64,000 bases of DNA from Pseudomonadota bacterium (GTDB lineage: Bacteria > Bdellovibrionota > UBA2428). The translations under genes were made by a program, and so were the position numbers. The notes under the pieces are model-generated. The model saw only the letters and a program-made list of their open reading frames with translations, was not told where the DNA came from and searched no databases. Of the stretch, positions 16,532 through 25,845 are shown piece by piece. The first letter of the stretch is position 1. Each line of letters starts with the position of its first letter. Where the stretch lies: contig JAGNHS010000004.1 in assembly GCA_018001635.1 (NCBI GenBank), positions 18,086 through 82,085 of the forward strand, in the 5' to 3' direction.

Positions 16532-16894
16532 ATGGGGATAAGGAGCTTTGTTTCTCGAGGGTTAATCCTCGGAGTCTTTCTTTTTTCGTCATTCCATTCC
16601 CATTCAAAGATACATTCATCTGATAATGAGTCTCGCACCATTTGTTATACTTCAAAATGCGATTCATCTACTAATAGCCATATTTCAGAGAAAATCCCTG
16701 CAGATTCTTCACCAGAAGAAATCCCTCAGAGCCAGCATTCGGATCACGCTCATCTTTGCCATTGTCTAGTCACTTTGCCCGTAAATAATGGATTTCCACA
16801 TGCCATTTCTTTAGGAATTGTTGTCTTCACTTATCTTGAGCATAACTACTTGAGCCAAAGCGTTGGGTATATGTTCAAGCCCCCACGCGTTTAG
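16532..16894 (+). CDS. Small secreted His/Cys-containing protein at the head of the metal operon
   Basis: 120 residues. An N-terminal hydrophobic stretch (GLILGVFLFSSFHSHSK) acts as a signal or anchor, a Ser/Glu-rich middle follows, then SDHAHLCHC (His and two Cys) next to a second hydrophobic stretch (ISLGIVVFTYLEH). The layout resembles short metal-related leader proteins often found before HME-RND operons, with a C-H-C cluster that could bind soft metals. A Shine-Dalgarno-like AGAAGG lies just upstream of the ATG. The family is not identified. The gene is 76 bp upstream of the first repeat-family gene and probably in the same operon. Confidence 0.55.
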   Translation: MGIRSFVSRGLILGVFLFSSFHSHSKIHSSDNESRTICYTSKCDSSTNSHISEKIPADSSPEEIPQSQHSDHAHLCHCLVTLPVNNGFPHAISLGIVVFTYLEHNYLSQSVGYMFKPPRV

Positions 16895-16970
16895 ATTCAA
16901 AATTATCTATTACCATTTTAGTTTTTTGCGGACTCGCCAGTTTGCAAGTTTTTCCAGAGAAAGGATCTAA

Positions 16971-18566
16971 ATGTCTAGAATAAAAAATCTTATCACAATA
17001 GGGATATTAGTAACTAGCGTTGCCGGGACAACGTATGCACAAAATTCCCAGTTTGGGCGCTATGTTGGAACGCTTACTCACGACGCTCTAAATCAACAGC
17101 AGCTAGCAAAAATCGACTTTATAGTATCTCGCAACGATGGTAGCGACATCGAGCTTAAGGCGGTACTCACGCTTCAGTTCGGCGATTTCAAAAGTGGCGA
17201 ATATATTTCGTACCACTTCGATAAAGTGCTCTTTAATCTATTGAACGGAAGCTTAGTTTTCGATCAGTCTGATTCTGATATTACACTAACGACCAGTCGA
17301 TTTGCACAGGGTGAACTCGTCGGTGAGCTTCGTTCTGCAAGCGCAGGCAGAGTTGGAATCTTGCGGTTAAGGCTGGGAGTGGCTGCACAGCCCGATCTTC
17401 CCCTAATTGAACCACTTAATGGAGAATATGCTGGGCTTTGTGACGGTGAGAATGGTCGACTTCAGCTCCATACCATGCGTTCCATTCAAGACTCATCGCG
17501 AGTGGGGAATCCATTTGGAAGCTACGATGTGATAGGTCAATATGGTTATGTGAATGATAGTCTGTGCTCTGGTTTTGATAGCACTCGGGCTTGTGAACGA
17601 TTCGCCATTGAACAAGCTTCATACAATTTCTTTTCTAGCGAGTTGACCTTGATTGGTGACCTCCAAAATTGGTCATGCAAAGTCGATTCTCGTGGAATGA
17701 GCTGCAACAATGGCTGCCGATTCGACCGCATTTCGGATGAGACGCATTCTAGGACCTTTCTTCCTCCTCAGGCTCAATCAATATTTGTGCAGCAAAACTC
17801 CGATCAGCCTGCAATTGATGGTACTCCTAATTCTATCGCAGGAACTTATAATGGTTTTGTTCATAACGAATATTTGAATCGCTACCAACCTATTCAGATC
17901 AGTCTCGTTACTTATCAGAACCAAGAGAATGGTGAGAGCAATTTAAGGCTATCTGCTATTGCGAATCTATACTTTGGGAATCCAGGATCGAGCGAAGTCA
18001 TTTCCTACAGATTTGCTCCGCGCGACTATCCCAATCCTATTACCCGTCCTCAGTTTGTCTTAAGTCGTTTAGAAGATGATGTAGACGCATTTTTAAAAAT
18101 CACTTCAATGCGTGACGGAGTCATCAAAGGAGAATGGCATTCTCTTATATTCGGTCGCGTAGGTCTTTTTGAGGCTCGCAAAGAAAATCTGACTCAATTA
18201 ATGCTTCCCGCACAAGAAATGGTCCTTTCCTCCATTTCATCTTTCTATAACGAAATCGATTGGGAGATGGATCTTAAAGTTTTCCAAAATCGCACGCCTC
18301 CTAACACCGAGAACCCTTTCTTTCCTCTCGACTTTGGTGGATGGATCAGGCACAAAGCCGGTGGCGCGCGAGAACCTATAAGGGGAGGAAGCTATGACTT
18401 TTACACGGGTAAAATTGGAATTGAGCGAGGTGATAATCGTTGGATTGTTGGTAAACGACCGGACAATAATCACTTGGATCTCCTTACAATATCGAATGTT
18501 TTTGCCTCGCTTATGCCGGAGTTTTCGCATCCTCGAGTGTTTAATATTTTAAACAATAATAATTAG
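16971..18566 (+). CDS. Secreted repeat-family protein A
   Basis: 531 residues with a signal peptide (cut after TTYAQ). Two full copies of a beta-rich repeat of about 110 residues occur at about 28-135 and 287-400. Each starts G-x-Y-x-G, has an FGDFKSGEYISY-type core and closes with GRVG. A Cys-rich segment (about 150-255, eight or so cysteines) lies between, and a degenerate tail follows. The same repeat makes up the next two genes. No known family recognised. Location is periplasm or cell surface. It shares the operon with the RND pump downstream, so a role in metal binding or envelope attachment is possible but unproven. Confidence 0.75.
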   Translation: MSRIKNLITIGILVTSVAGTTYAQNSQFGRYVGTLTHDALNQQQLAKIDFIVSRNDGSDIELKAVLTLQFGDFKSGEYISYHFDKVLFNLLNGSLVFDQSDSDITLTTSRFAQGELVGELRSASAGRVGILRLRLGVAAQPDLPLIEPLNGEYAGLCDGENGRLQLHTMRSIQDSSRVGNPFGSYDVIGQYGYVNDSLCSGFDSTRACERFAIEQASYNFFSSELTLIGDLQNWSCKVDSRGMSCNNGCRFDRISDETHSRTFLPPQAQSIFVQQNSDQPAIDGTPNSIAGTYNGFVHNEYLNRYQPIQISLVTYQNQENGESNLRLSAIANLYFGNPGSSEVISYRFAPRDYPNPITRPQFVLSRLEDDVDAFLKITSMRDGVIKGEWHSLIFGRVGLFEARKENLTQLMLPAQEMVLSSISSFYNEIDWEMDLKVFQNRTPPNTENPFFPLDFGGWIRHKAGGAREPIRGGSYDFYTGKIGIERGDNRWIVGKRPDNNHLDLLTISNVFASLMPEFSHPRVFNILNNNN

Positions 18567-18592
18567 ATCTTTAAATTTTTAGGAGTATAAAA

Positions 18593-19405
18593 ATGAAAAA
18601 CTTTTTTAACAAAGTCCTAATGTTCTCTGTGCTGGCTTTTGCTTCTGTTTCGTCATTTGCGCAGACCGATTCGATCCAAGGCACCTATCGAGCGATTTTG
18701 AATCATGAGGCCCGGGAACAGGGTGACCCACAGTTTCATCAATACGCTGCTGTTACTTTGAGATCGGTCAATACGGGCGGGAACCTTAAAATTTCTGCTA
18801 GTGTACGTATGATCTTCGGGGACTGGAACTCCAATGAGTTTTTGACTTACGACTATCCAGAAGTTTCCATGAACATTCTCACTCGCCAAATCAGTATCCG
18901 AAATGACAACAACGACGTTAGCTTTATTGGAACTCTTCGAGATGGAAAAATTGTGGGAGAATGGTTTGCTGCAAGCATGGGCCGAGTTGGCACCTTTGCT
19001 GCCGATAAAAACCGCATCCCAGAAATTCCTCAAGAAAGTCAGCTTGTGAAAACAGTTACAGGTCACTACCGAGGTCTGTTGGTGAATACCAATCCGGAAT
19101 CAAATCTTCCGGAGCGCATGACGATGTCACTTGTAACCACTCAAAGTCCCACGGAAACGGGCATGGAGCTGAAGATTTCTGGCAATATCCGCTTCTATCT
19201 GGGTGACTTCGGATCGAGCGAATACGTTGAGACTCCGCTTAGTGATGTTCAATTTAATTTTTACAATCGTTATTTAACACTTAAAACACAAGATTATGGG
19301 CTCACTCTGAAAGGTGTTCTCGACCAGGCCGGAACATACAATGCGCAGGTCTTCGCGGATGGCTTAGGTCTAGTCGGACATGTGGAACTTCTGGTGATGC
19401 CATGA
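18593..19405 (+). CDS. Secreted repeat-family protein B
   Basis: 270 residues: signal peptide (MKNFFNKVLMFSVLAFASVS, cut near SFAQ) and two copies of the same repeat as in protein A. Copy one (about 27-140) carries IFGDWNSNEF, then GEWFAASMGRVG. Copy two (about 155-268) carries YLGDFGSSEY, then ADGLGLVG. Both start with a G-x-Y/H-Y-R strand. There is almost nothing else in the protein, so the repeat is likely a self-contained domain. AGGAG precedes the ATG closely, and the stop overlaps the start of protein C by four bases. Confidence 0.75.
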   Translation: MKNFFNKVLMFSVLAFASVSSFAQTDSIQGTYRAILNHEAREQGDPQFHQYAAVTLRSVNTGGNLKISASVRMIFGDWNSNEFLTYDYPEVSMNILTRQISIRNDNNDVSFIGTLRDGKIVGEWFAASMGRVGTFAADKNRIPEIPQESQLVKTVTGHYRGLLVNTNPESNLPERMTMSLVTTQSPTETGMELKISGNIRFYLGDFGSSEYVETPLSDVQFNFYNRYLTLKTQDYGLTLKGVLDQAGTYNAQVFADGLGLVGHVELLVMP

Positions 19406-19914
19406 TTGGTCGGACGGTTTTTCTATCAAGAATGATGACGTTGATATTGTTCGGAGCTGGATGTTCCCAGCAAAAGCTCAACGAGCGTGATGTAAAGCGA
19501 AACCAAGAAGTCGCATCTGCTGAGGCATTACGGGCTGAATATCTGCAAGTAGCCGGAGTATACGATGGGGAATTGCTCGGCACCGATGGTTATAGACAAG
19601 ATGTGATTCTGAGGATCGCCGTTCAGGATGTTCCCGTAGTTGTAGAAGGACAAACTGACCCAATATTGACGCCTAAACTCACAGGTTCTCTTCGCTTTTT
19701 ACTCGGAAATGAAGACGCTGGTGAGTACACGGACGCTGCAATTGATAGCGCGGAGTACATCAGTTCCAGAAAACAGCTTAATTTAGTTGTGAACCATTCG
19801 CAGTTTAGCAAGATGATTCTCAATTCGACACATAACGAGCCGACATTATCGGGAAACTGGAGTGCGGCTTCGGTGGGTATTTCTGGAACGAGTACACTTC
19901 AAAGAAGACTTTAG
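19402..19914 (+). CDS. Repeat-family protein C (lipoprotein-like)
   Basis: 170 residues with one repeat copy (about 51-168): AGVYDGELLGTDGYRQD, core FLLGNEDAGEYTD, close SGNWSAASVGISG. The N-terminus reads SRMMTLILFGAGCSQQ, a lipobox-like L-F-G-A-G-C (Cys about residue 17), so it is probably a lipoprotein, whereas A and B have ordinary signal peptides. The start overlaps protein B by four bases, and the stop is immediately followed by the next gene. This makes a family of three exported proteins with five repeat units in a row. Confidence 0.72.
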   Translation: MIGRTVFLSRMMTLILFGAGCSQQKLNERDVKRNQEVASAEALRAEYLQVAGVYDGELLGTDGYRQDVILRIAVQDVPVVVEGQTDPILTPKLTGSLRFLLGNEDAGEYTDAAIDSAEYISSRKQLNLVVNHSQFSKMILNSTHNEPTLSGNWSAASVGISGTSTLQRRL

Positions 19915-19926
19915 ATGGAGACGAAT

Positions 19927-20721
19927 ATGACAAATCCAAAACTGACTTTACTGCTGTTTACTATTCTTGCTTCGGTTGGAGTACTAGCTCAGGAATCCAC
20001 GATTATGCTCACGAAGGAAAAACACAAGGCTGCTCCGAACGTAATCGTTGAAAAAGAGAAGTCTGAGGGGATTGTCGTCGACGAATCCAATTTTAAGGAG
20101 ATCTTCAATCAAAGTGTTGTCCAAGAAAGCAGCGTTTTGGAAAAAAGAACACGGTCTTTCGATGTGGAGATTGGTGCGGCTTACAACAGCATCAATGATC
20201 TCATACTCAGCAATAACTACTTTACGGTGAACTATACCGAGGAATTAAAGGCCGTACCTTCTATGAAGTTTTCATTGGCCAAAGACATTTGGTCTAATAG
20301 TAAAACGGCAGCTTCCGGACTAGTAAATCTAGGATACAGCATGAAGCAGGCTCGAGTCTTGGCCGAGTCAAAGCGTGGTACCAAACTAACTGATCAAGTT
20401 GCCCTTCAGTGGATTCCATTGAGTGCGGGTGCTCAGATCAAACAGAAGATTCCTGGTACTCAGCATTTTTCAGCTTTTTTCGCTCCTTCAATCGGCAGTC
20501 AATATTTTTACCAAACTGGAAATCTCGATGGGATCGATCAAGGTTATTGGATTGGCTTTTGGAATCTAAGAGCGGGGCTCGTTCTTTTTGAGCAAACGAG
20601 CAAAAAAATTGGATCAGTATTTGAGGGGGTTGTGCTTGGAGGCAATCTTAGCCAAGCGGTCGTTTCTAGGCAAAAATTCAGCAGCTGGTCTGCGGACTTA
20701 GGAATTAAGTTCGCGCTCTGA
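19927..20721 (+). CDS. Outer-membrane beta-barrel protein
   Basis: 264 residues from the ATG at 19927, chosen because GGAG sits six bases upstream; an ATG at 19915 is also in frame. A signal peptide (cut near VLAQ) and a charged linker of about 70 residues precede alternating hydrophobic/polar strands with aromatic girdle residues (SFDVEIGAAYNSIND, NYFTVNYTEE, WSADLGIKFAL). The chain ends in ...FAL, close to an outer-membrane insertion signal. A barrel of about 8-10 strands is inferred. It lies between the repeat proteins and the RND pump, suggesting that the repeats and barrel belong to the efflux system. Confidence 0.68.
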   Translation: MTNPKLTLLLFTILASVGVLAQESTIMLTKEKHKAAPNVIVEKEKSEGIVVDESNFKEIFNQSVVQESSVLEKRTRSFDVEIGAAYNSINDLILSNNYFTVNYTEELKAVPSMKFSLAKDIWSNSKTAASGLVNLGYSMKQARVLAESKRGTKLTDQVALQWIPLSAGAQIKQKIPGTQHFSAFFAPSIGSQYFYQTGNLDGIDQGYWIGFWNLRAGLVLFEQTSKKIGSVFEGVVLGGNLSQAVVSRQKFSSWSADLGIKFAL

Positions 20722-20750
20722 ACGTTCGTTAATGGGAGGATTTGTGACTC

Positions 20751-23700
20751 ATGTTTGACAAGATTATCCGATTCTCGCTTTTACATCGTATCGTTATTCT
20801 TGTCTTAGCTTGTCTTGTCACCGTCTACGGACTTTGGACAGCGATTAAGCTTCCTGTTGACGTATTTCCTAATCTTAACCGTCCTACAGTAACGATCATG
20901 ACTGAAGCTGGGGGCCTGGCTCCAGAAGAAGTAGAGACTCTAGTTACGCTGCCCGTTGAGATTGCAGTTAACGGAACTCCGGGACTTGAACGCCTTCGAT
21001 CAAGTTCGGGCGTCGGTTTGTCGGTCATCTACATGGAGTTTTCATGGGGCACGGACATCTATCGTAATCGACAGCTTGTTGCAGAGAAACTTTCTCTGGT
21101 TCAAGAGTCGTTGCCGGTTGGAATTCGTCCCACCATGGGGCCGATTTCATCAATCATGGGAAACATCATGGTGGTCGGCGTTTCTTCTGAGGATGGAGAA
21201 ACAAATCCGATTCAGCTAAGAACAATCGCAGATTGGACTCTAAGACCAAGGCTTCTCTCAATTCCTGGCATTGCCCAAGTTATTCCAATCGGTGGTGGTG
21301 TAGAGCAGTTTCAAATTCTCATATCATCGGATGAACTGCGAAAGAGAAACCTTGATCTGGAAGATCTTGAAAAACATCTGAGCGTGCTTAGCCAAAATAC
21401 TACGGGTGGCTTTATTGATATTTCTACAAAAGAATATCTGATTCGCAATATCGGTCGAGTGAGTTCGATTAACGACCTGAAGACCTCCGTTGTCGGTAGT
21501 TTTATGGGGCAGCCGGTGCAATTACAAGATGTGGCTAAGGTACTTATTGGACCTCAAATGAAACGAGGAGATGGCAGTATTAATGGTAAGCCCGGCGTTA
21601 TCTTGAGCATCCAAAAACAGCCAGGCACATCTACCATAGAGCTTACTCATCAGATCGAAGGAGCATTAAAAGAACTTCAGCCGCAGATGCCCAAAGGAGT
21701 GAAGATTCACACGGAATTGTTTCGCCAGTCTGACTTCATTGAACATGCCGTTGAGAACGTGAAAGAGGCGCTTAGGGATGGCGCGATACTAGTTACCATT
21801 ATTCTCTTCATGTTTTTACTTAACTTTAGGACTACTTTCATCACGCTCACGGCTCTGCCCATATCGCTAGCGCTCACGTCGATTGTTTTCAAACTTTTCG
21901 ATTTAGAAATCAACACCATGACTCTCGGTGGCTTGGCCATTGCCATCGGTCTTCTTGTTGATGATGCGATTGTAGACGTTGAAAACGTCTTTAGGCGACT
22001 CGGTGAAAATAAAAAAACTGCTGACCCGCAGCCCTCACTAAGAGTTGTTTTTGAGGCAAGTCGTGAAGTCCGAAATTCAATTGTCTTTGCGACTCTCATC
22101 GTGATTCTTGTTTTTCTGCCTTTGTTTGCTATGGGAGGCTTGGAAGGGCGTTTCTTTACACCACTCGGAATCTCATTCATTGTTTCACTCATCGCATCAC
22201 TTATAGTTTCGCTAACAGTTACCCCGGTACTTTGCTCGTACCTCTTGGGCTCCAAGAATGCATTGAAGGAACACGCTGAGGGATGGCTTGTTAGGGGTCT
22301 GAAGAAATGGGATCGAAAAATTCTAGAAAAAGTCTTGGATCGTCCGCTTCTAGTCATTGGCCCCTCCGTTGCTCTATTTCTCGCAACGATTTGCATTGTT
22401 CCATTTTTCTCGAATGAATTCCTTCCAAAATTTAACGAAGGTACCGCAATGATATCGGTCATCCTTCCGCCCGGAGTTTCGCTCGCGCACTCAAATGAAA
22501 TGGGTGCGAAGGCTGAAAAGCTCATCCTTGAAACTCCTGAAGTCAAATCTGTAAGTCGCCGTACCGGTCGTGCTGAGCTCGATGAACACGCAGAGGGCGT
22601 GAACGTTTCTGAAATTGACGTTGATTTCAAAGCTGAAAAGGGCCGTCCAAGAAATAATGTACTTGAAGAAATCCGTACCAAATTGACTGCTCAGATTCCA
22701 ACGGGAAGCATCAATGTCGGTCAACCGATTTCTCATAGGCTTGATCATCTCCTCTCTGGAGTAAATGCACAGATTGCAATCAAGATTTTTGGCTCAGATC
22801 TTAGCCAACTTCGTATTCTAGCATGGCAAGTCTATAAAGAAATGAAAGCCGTTCCTGGAATAGTTGATCTTCAGGTGGAGCCTCAAGTAGATATTCCTCA
22901 ACTCAAAATTCATTTGTTGCGAGACGATGCGCTTAAATACAACGTAAGTGTAGGCGAAATAGCAAATCAACTGGAACTTGTCTTACAGGGTGCAATCAAA
23001 GCTCAGGTTATCGACGGTCAACGAATCGTAAATGTCTTTGCTCGCTTTGATGATCTTTCGCGCGGAGATATTGAAAAAATAAAAAGTGTCGTGATCAAAA
23101 CGATGCCCGATGGTCAAAGAGTTACACTTTCTCAAATTGCAGATGTCTTTGAATCTGATGGCCCCAATATGATCAATCGAGAAGATATGCAGCGACGAAT
23201 TGTCGTGTTGGCAAACGCTAGCGGTCGCGGCATGGATAAGATAATCGGCGACGTGAAAAATGGAGTTGCAGACAACGTAAAGTTTCCCGAAGGATATTAC
23301 CTTACCTATGGGGGACAGTTTGAAAGTCAGCAAAAAGCTGCAAAGCTCATGCTTTTCCTCGGATCACTTGCACTCATAGCAGTATTCTTCTTACTCTATG
23401 GTCATTTCAAATCTGGTTTTATCACTGCTCAGATTATGCTCAACATTCCACTTGCTCTCATTGGAAGTATAGTCGCGATTCTACTCTCAGACAGAACCAT
23501 CTCGATTGCCTCGATGGTGGCCTTTGTCACTCTTTGCGGCATTGCCTCTCGCAACGGCATTATGATGATCACGCACTATCTCCATATTATGGAACACGAG
23601 CAAGAGAAGTTTTCGAGAGATATGGTAATTCGAGGCAGCCTGGAGCGACTTATTCCTGTACTTATGACGGCGCTTGCCGCCATCTTAGGGCTAATTCCCT

Positions 23701-23888
23701 TGGCATTGTCTGGCGGTGCCCCAGGGAAAGAGATTTTGCATCCCGTTGCTGTGGTCATCGTGGGAGGGCTCTTAAGTTCTACAATTCTCGATATGTGGGT
23801 TACGCCCGCGATTTTTTATAAATACGGTCGCAATTCAGCAGAAAGTTATGTGGCTAAGAACTCGGAAGAAAGAGAGGATGTATTGTGA
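20751..23888 (+). CDS. HME-type RND heavy-metal efflux permease (CzcA/CusA family)
   Basis: A 1045-residue inner-membrane pump, full length for the family. It starts MFDKIIRFSLLHRIVILVLA and has the CzcA/CusA-like KLPVDVFPNLNRP, then two six-helix bundles and two large periplasmic loops. The TM4 motif is GLLVDDAIVDVEN, with two acidic residues plus E, closer to the VDDA type than to CusA's DAAIVMIEN or CzcA's VDGAVV. The transported ion therefore cannot be assigned from sequence. Proton-driven export of metal from periplasm or cytoplasm is expected. It overlaps the His-rich gene by four bases. No adaptor of the CzcB/CusB type is recognised in the cluster. Confidence 0.92.
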   Translation: MFDKIIRFSLLHRIVILVLACLVTVYGLWTAIKLPVDVFPNLNRPTVTIMTEAGGLAPEEVETLVTLPVEIAVNGTPGLERLRSSSGVGLSVIYMEFSWGTDIYRNRQLVAEKLSLVQESLPVGIRPTMGPISSIMGNIMVVGVSSEDGETNPIQLRTIADWTLRPRLLSIPGIAQVIPIGGGVEQFQILISSDELRKRNLDLEDLEKHLSVLSQNTTGGFIDISTKEYLIRNIGRVSSINDLKTSVVGSFMGQPVQLQDVAKVLIGPQMKRGDGSINGKPGVILSIQKQPGTSTIELTHQIEGALKELQPQMPKGVKIHTELFRQSDFIEHAVENVKEALRDGAILVTIILFMFLLNFRTTFITLTALPISLALTSIVFKLFDLEINTMTLGGLAIAIGLLVDDAIVDVENVFRRLGENKKTADPQPSLRVVFEASREVRNSIVFATLIVILVFLPLFAMGGLEGRFFTPLGISFIVSLIASLIVSLTVTPVLCSYLLGSKNALKEHAEGWLVRGLKKWDRKILEKVLDRPLLVIGPSVALFLATICIVPFFSNEFLPKFNEGTAMISVILPPGVSLAHSNEMGAKAEKLILETPEVKSVSRRTGRAELDEHAEGVNVSEIDVDFKAEKGRPRNNVLEEIRTKLTAQIPTGSINVGQPISHRLDHLLSGVNAQIAIKIFGSDLSQLRILAWQVYKEMKAVPGIVDLQVEPQVDIPQLKIHLLRDDALKYNVSVGEIANQLELVLQGAIKAQVIDGQRIVNVFARFDDLSRGDIEKIKSVVIKTMPDGQRVTLSQIADVFESDGPNMINREDMQRRIVVLANASGRGMDKIIGDVKNGVADNVKFPEGYYLTYGGQFESQQKAAKLMLFLGSLALIAVFFLLYGHFKSGFITAQIMLNIPLALIGSIVAILLSDRTISIASMVAFVTLCGIASRNGIMMITHYLHIMEHEQEKFSRDMVIRGSLERLIPVLMTALAAILGLIPLALSGGAPGKEILHPVAVVIVGGLLSSTILDMWVTPAIFYKYGRNSAESYVAKNSEEREDVL

Positions 23889-24478
23889 GAAGACTCACTC
23901 TTACATTGGGTATTTTATTAGGAACGTTTTATTATTTACCATCTTCTGCTTCGGATGGACACGATCACGGGGCACCCGGCGCACTGCCATTTGCGCCTCA
24001 TGGTGGAAAGTTAGGCGCTGCGGAACATACAGATGAGCACAGTGACCACAAAGATAAAGATCACAGTCATGATGAAAAAGTTGAACATGCGGAGGAACAC
24101 AAAGACGGTGATCGAGAAACTGCAGTTGCACACGAACATGAACACGAAGAAGAGTCTGAACTATTTTTCGAAGGTGCTTATGATGCAAAAAGCAGTCTGC
24201 TTGAGATTTATCCTTTAACGATTGATCCTAAAAATCCAAAGGAGTTTGTTCAAAAGTTAGCTTCCAAAGATTTTACAGACTTGAATGTGAAAATAGAATT
24301 TCCACGAAGTCAAAAGTTTGAAGCCATAAAAGTCGAGATTGTTAACGATAAGCAAAAGGGCGAGCGCTGGACTGGAAAGGTTCCCCTCAATAAAGATATT
24401 CGATTTTTTGTTCATATAGAAGTGGTCGAAGGCGGAGAGAAAAAGTTAGCTAAGATTCATCTGGAGAAAAAACGATGA
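23885..24478 (+). CDS. His-rich periplasmic protein resembling the N-terminal domain of a CzcB-like adaptor
   Basis: 197 residues: signal peptide (MRRLTLTLGILLGTFYYLPS), then a metal-binding stretch rich in His, Asp and Glu (SDGHDHGAPGALPFAPHGGK and about 60 more residues with HEHEHEEE), then a beta-rich domain of about 100 residues. The PHGGKL followed by a hydrophobic strand and an acidic IYPL-type segment recalls the extra N-terminal HGG domain of HME adaptor proteins. The alpha-hairpin and barrel parts of an adaptor are missing. It overlaps both neighbours by four bases, so it is likely made in step with the pump and channel. Confidence 0.65.
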   Translation: MRRLTLTLGILLGTFYYLPSSASDGHDHGAPGALPFAPHGGKLGAAEHTDEHSDHKDKDHSHDEKVEHAEEHKDGDRETAVAHEHEHEEESELFFEGAYDAKSSLLEIYPLTIDPKNPKEFVQKLASKDFTDLNVKIEFPRSQKFEAIKVEIVNDKQKGERWTGKVPLNKDIRFFVHIEVVEGGEKKLAKIHLEKKR

Positions 24479-25791
24479 GCAGTCTTTTCATTCAACGGAT
24501 AGTCTTTACTCTGAATTTGACACTTTTTTTAGTCTTTTCTCTTTATTCGCATGCAGCCTTCACGGAGTCTAATACTAAAAATATCTCTGTGGCCGATGCC
24601 GTTCGCTATGCAACAGATCATAATTTTGGGATCAAGGCCCTGAAGAAAGACCTTGAAGTCCACGAGGCTGAAATAGAAGTCCAACGCTCAAAAATATTTC
24701 CTCGCTTTGGAATTGTAGGAGGCTTTGAAACCCGCCCTCTCGATGACAAAAGAAAATCTGATTCGTTGGCCTATGGCTACGGAACATTGAATCTTTTCAA
24801 TGGTTTTGCGGACCTAAGTGAAAAACGCAAAGCCGAAGTTCAAAAGGAAATTTCTGGAAGTGAGTATCGGGAGGGAGTCAAAGAACTCAAGCTAAATGTT
24901 GAAGTTCTTTTCTTTAGGTATCTCTACAAAAAGAAAACCGTAGGCTTTCTGGATGAATCATTGAAGTTGAATACCAATCACCAAGCAGCTGTTAAGCGAC
25001 GAAGAGCTTCGGGACTTGTCTCTGAATCTGATGTGATGGAGTTTGATCTTCGAGAATCATATTTAAAATCTGAACTGAACTCCACCAAGCTTGATATGTC
25101 TGAAATTAAGCTTAACCTTGTCAGATTGATGGGGCCCGAGCTTGGACTGGCTTTTGAGCCAAATGGCGAGATTCCGCATTTACATCTTGAAGGGACGCTT
25201 GATGAATACCTTACACAAGTTAAGGAAATGAACGAAAAGACTCGTCGGGCTTCATTTGAAGTCGAATCTGCTTCGGCTGAGCTTCGTAAAGGTCGTTCAG
25301 GCTGGTTGCCCAAGGTTGATCTCGAAGGGCGTGTTGGTCGACTTCCTCTTGATGAGAGAGCTGTTGGAAGTGGATCGTCCTATTTAGGCCTGCTTACAGC
25401 AAAGTGGGAGTTTTTCTCTGGACTTGAAACTCGTGCGCAAACTTCTCAGGCGGAGGCAATGCTTCAAAGAAGAGAGTTGGAGTTAAAACAAACATTACTG
25501 ACAGCAATGGCGGGGGTGGAAACTTCGGTTAGAAAACTACAATCCATTCAGCAGCGTGTTGATCTTGAAGCCCAGAACGAAGAACGTGCTGAAAAATTGT
25601 ATAAATCTACGATGGTTGAGTTTAGCCGAGGTGTAAAAAACTCTTCTGATGTTAAGAACGCCGAGGAAACCCTACTTGAAGCGCGCTTAAGACGGGTAAC
25701 TTTTAAGAATGAATTTGTTGAAACAAAAATTTCAATGGAGCGAGACTTCAACGTGCCCGCTAAAGTTGCAGAGGTGGGCGATCGACATTGA
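24475..25791 (+). CDS. TolC-family outer-membrane efflux protein
   Basis: 438 residues with a signal peptide (cut near HAAFTES) and the TolC/OEP double pattern of long helices: NISVADAVRYATDHNFGIKA in repeat one and LRKGRSGWLPKVDLEGRVG in repeat two, plus a final AEETLLEARL coil. It should form a trimeric outer-membrane tunnel for the RND pump encoded just upstream. Length is normal for CzcC/CusC-type members. There is no lipobox cysteine, so unlike CusC it is not lipidated. Coupled by a four-base overlap to the His-rich gene; its stop is 55 bp before the next gene. Confidence 0.87.
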   Translation: MSSLFIQRIVFTLNLTLFLVFSLYSHAAFTESNTKNISVADAVRYATDHNFGIKALKKDLEVHEAEIEVQRSKIFPRFGIVGGFETRPLDDKRKSDSLAYGYGTLNLFNGFADLSEKRKAEVQKEISGSEYREGVKELKLNVEVLFFRYLYKKKTVGFLDESLKLNTNHQAAVKRRRASGLVSESDVMEFDLRESYLKSELNSTKLDMSEIKLNLVRLMGPELGLAFEPNGEIPHLHLEGTLDEYLTQVKEMNEKTRRASFEVESASAELRKGRSGWLPKVDLEGRVGRLPLDERAVGSGSSYLGLLTAKWEFFSGLETRAQTSQAEAMLQRRELELKQTLLTAMAGVETSVRKLQSIQQRVDLEAQNEERAEKLYKSTMVEFSRGVKNSSDVKNAEETLLEARLRRVTFKNEFVETKISMERDFNVPAKVAEVGDRH

Positions 25792-25845
25792 TTTGGTTTA
25801 GTTGGATGCTCGGGTTGGGTATCTTTTTTATATAGGAGGTATTTT

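Noticed and set aside
18653..19066. 137-codon minus-strand ORF
   Set aside because: Antisense to repeat-family protein B; the plus-strand gene has a signal peptide and repeat homology.
21707..22681. 324-codon minus-strand ORF
   Set aside because: It lies wholly inside the RND permease in the opposite frame and has a serine/arginine-rich composition typical of a shadow; no motif seen.
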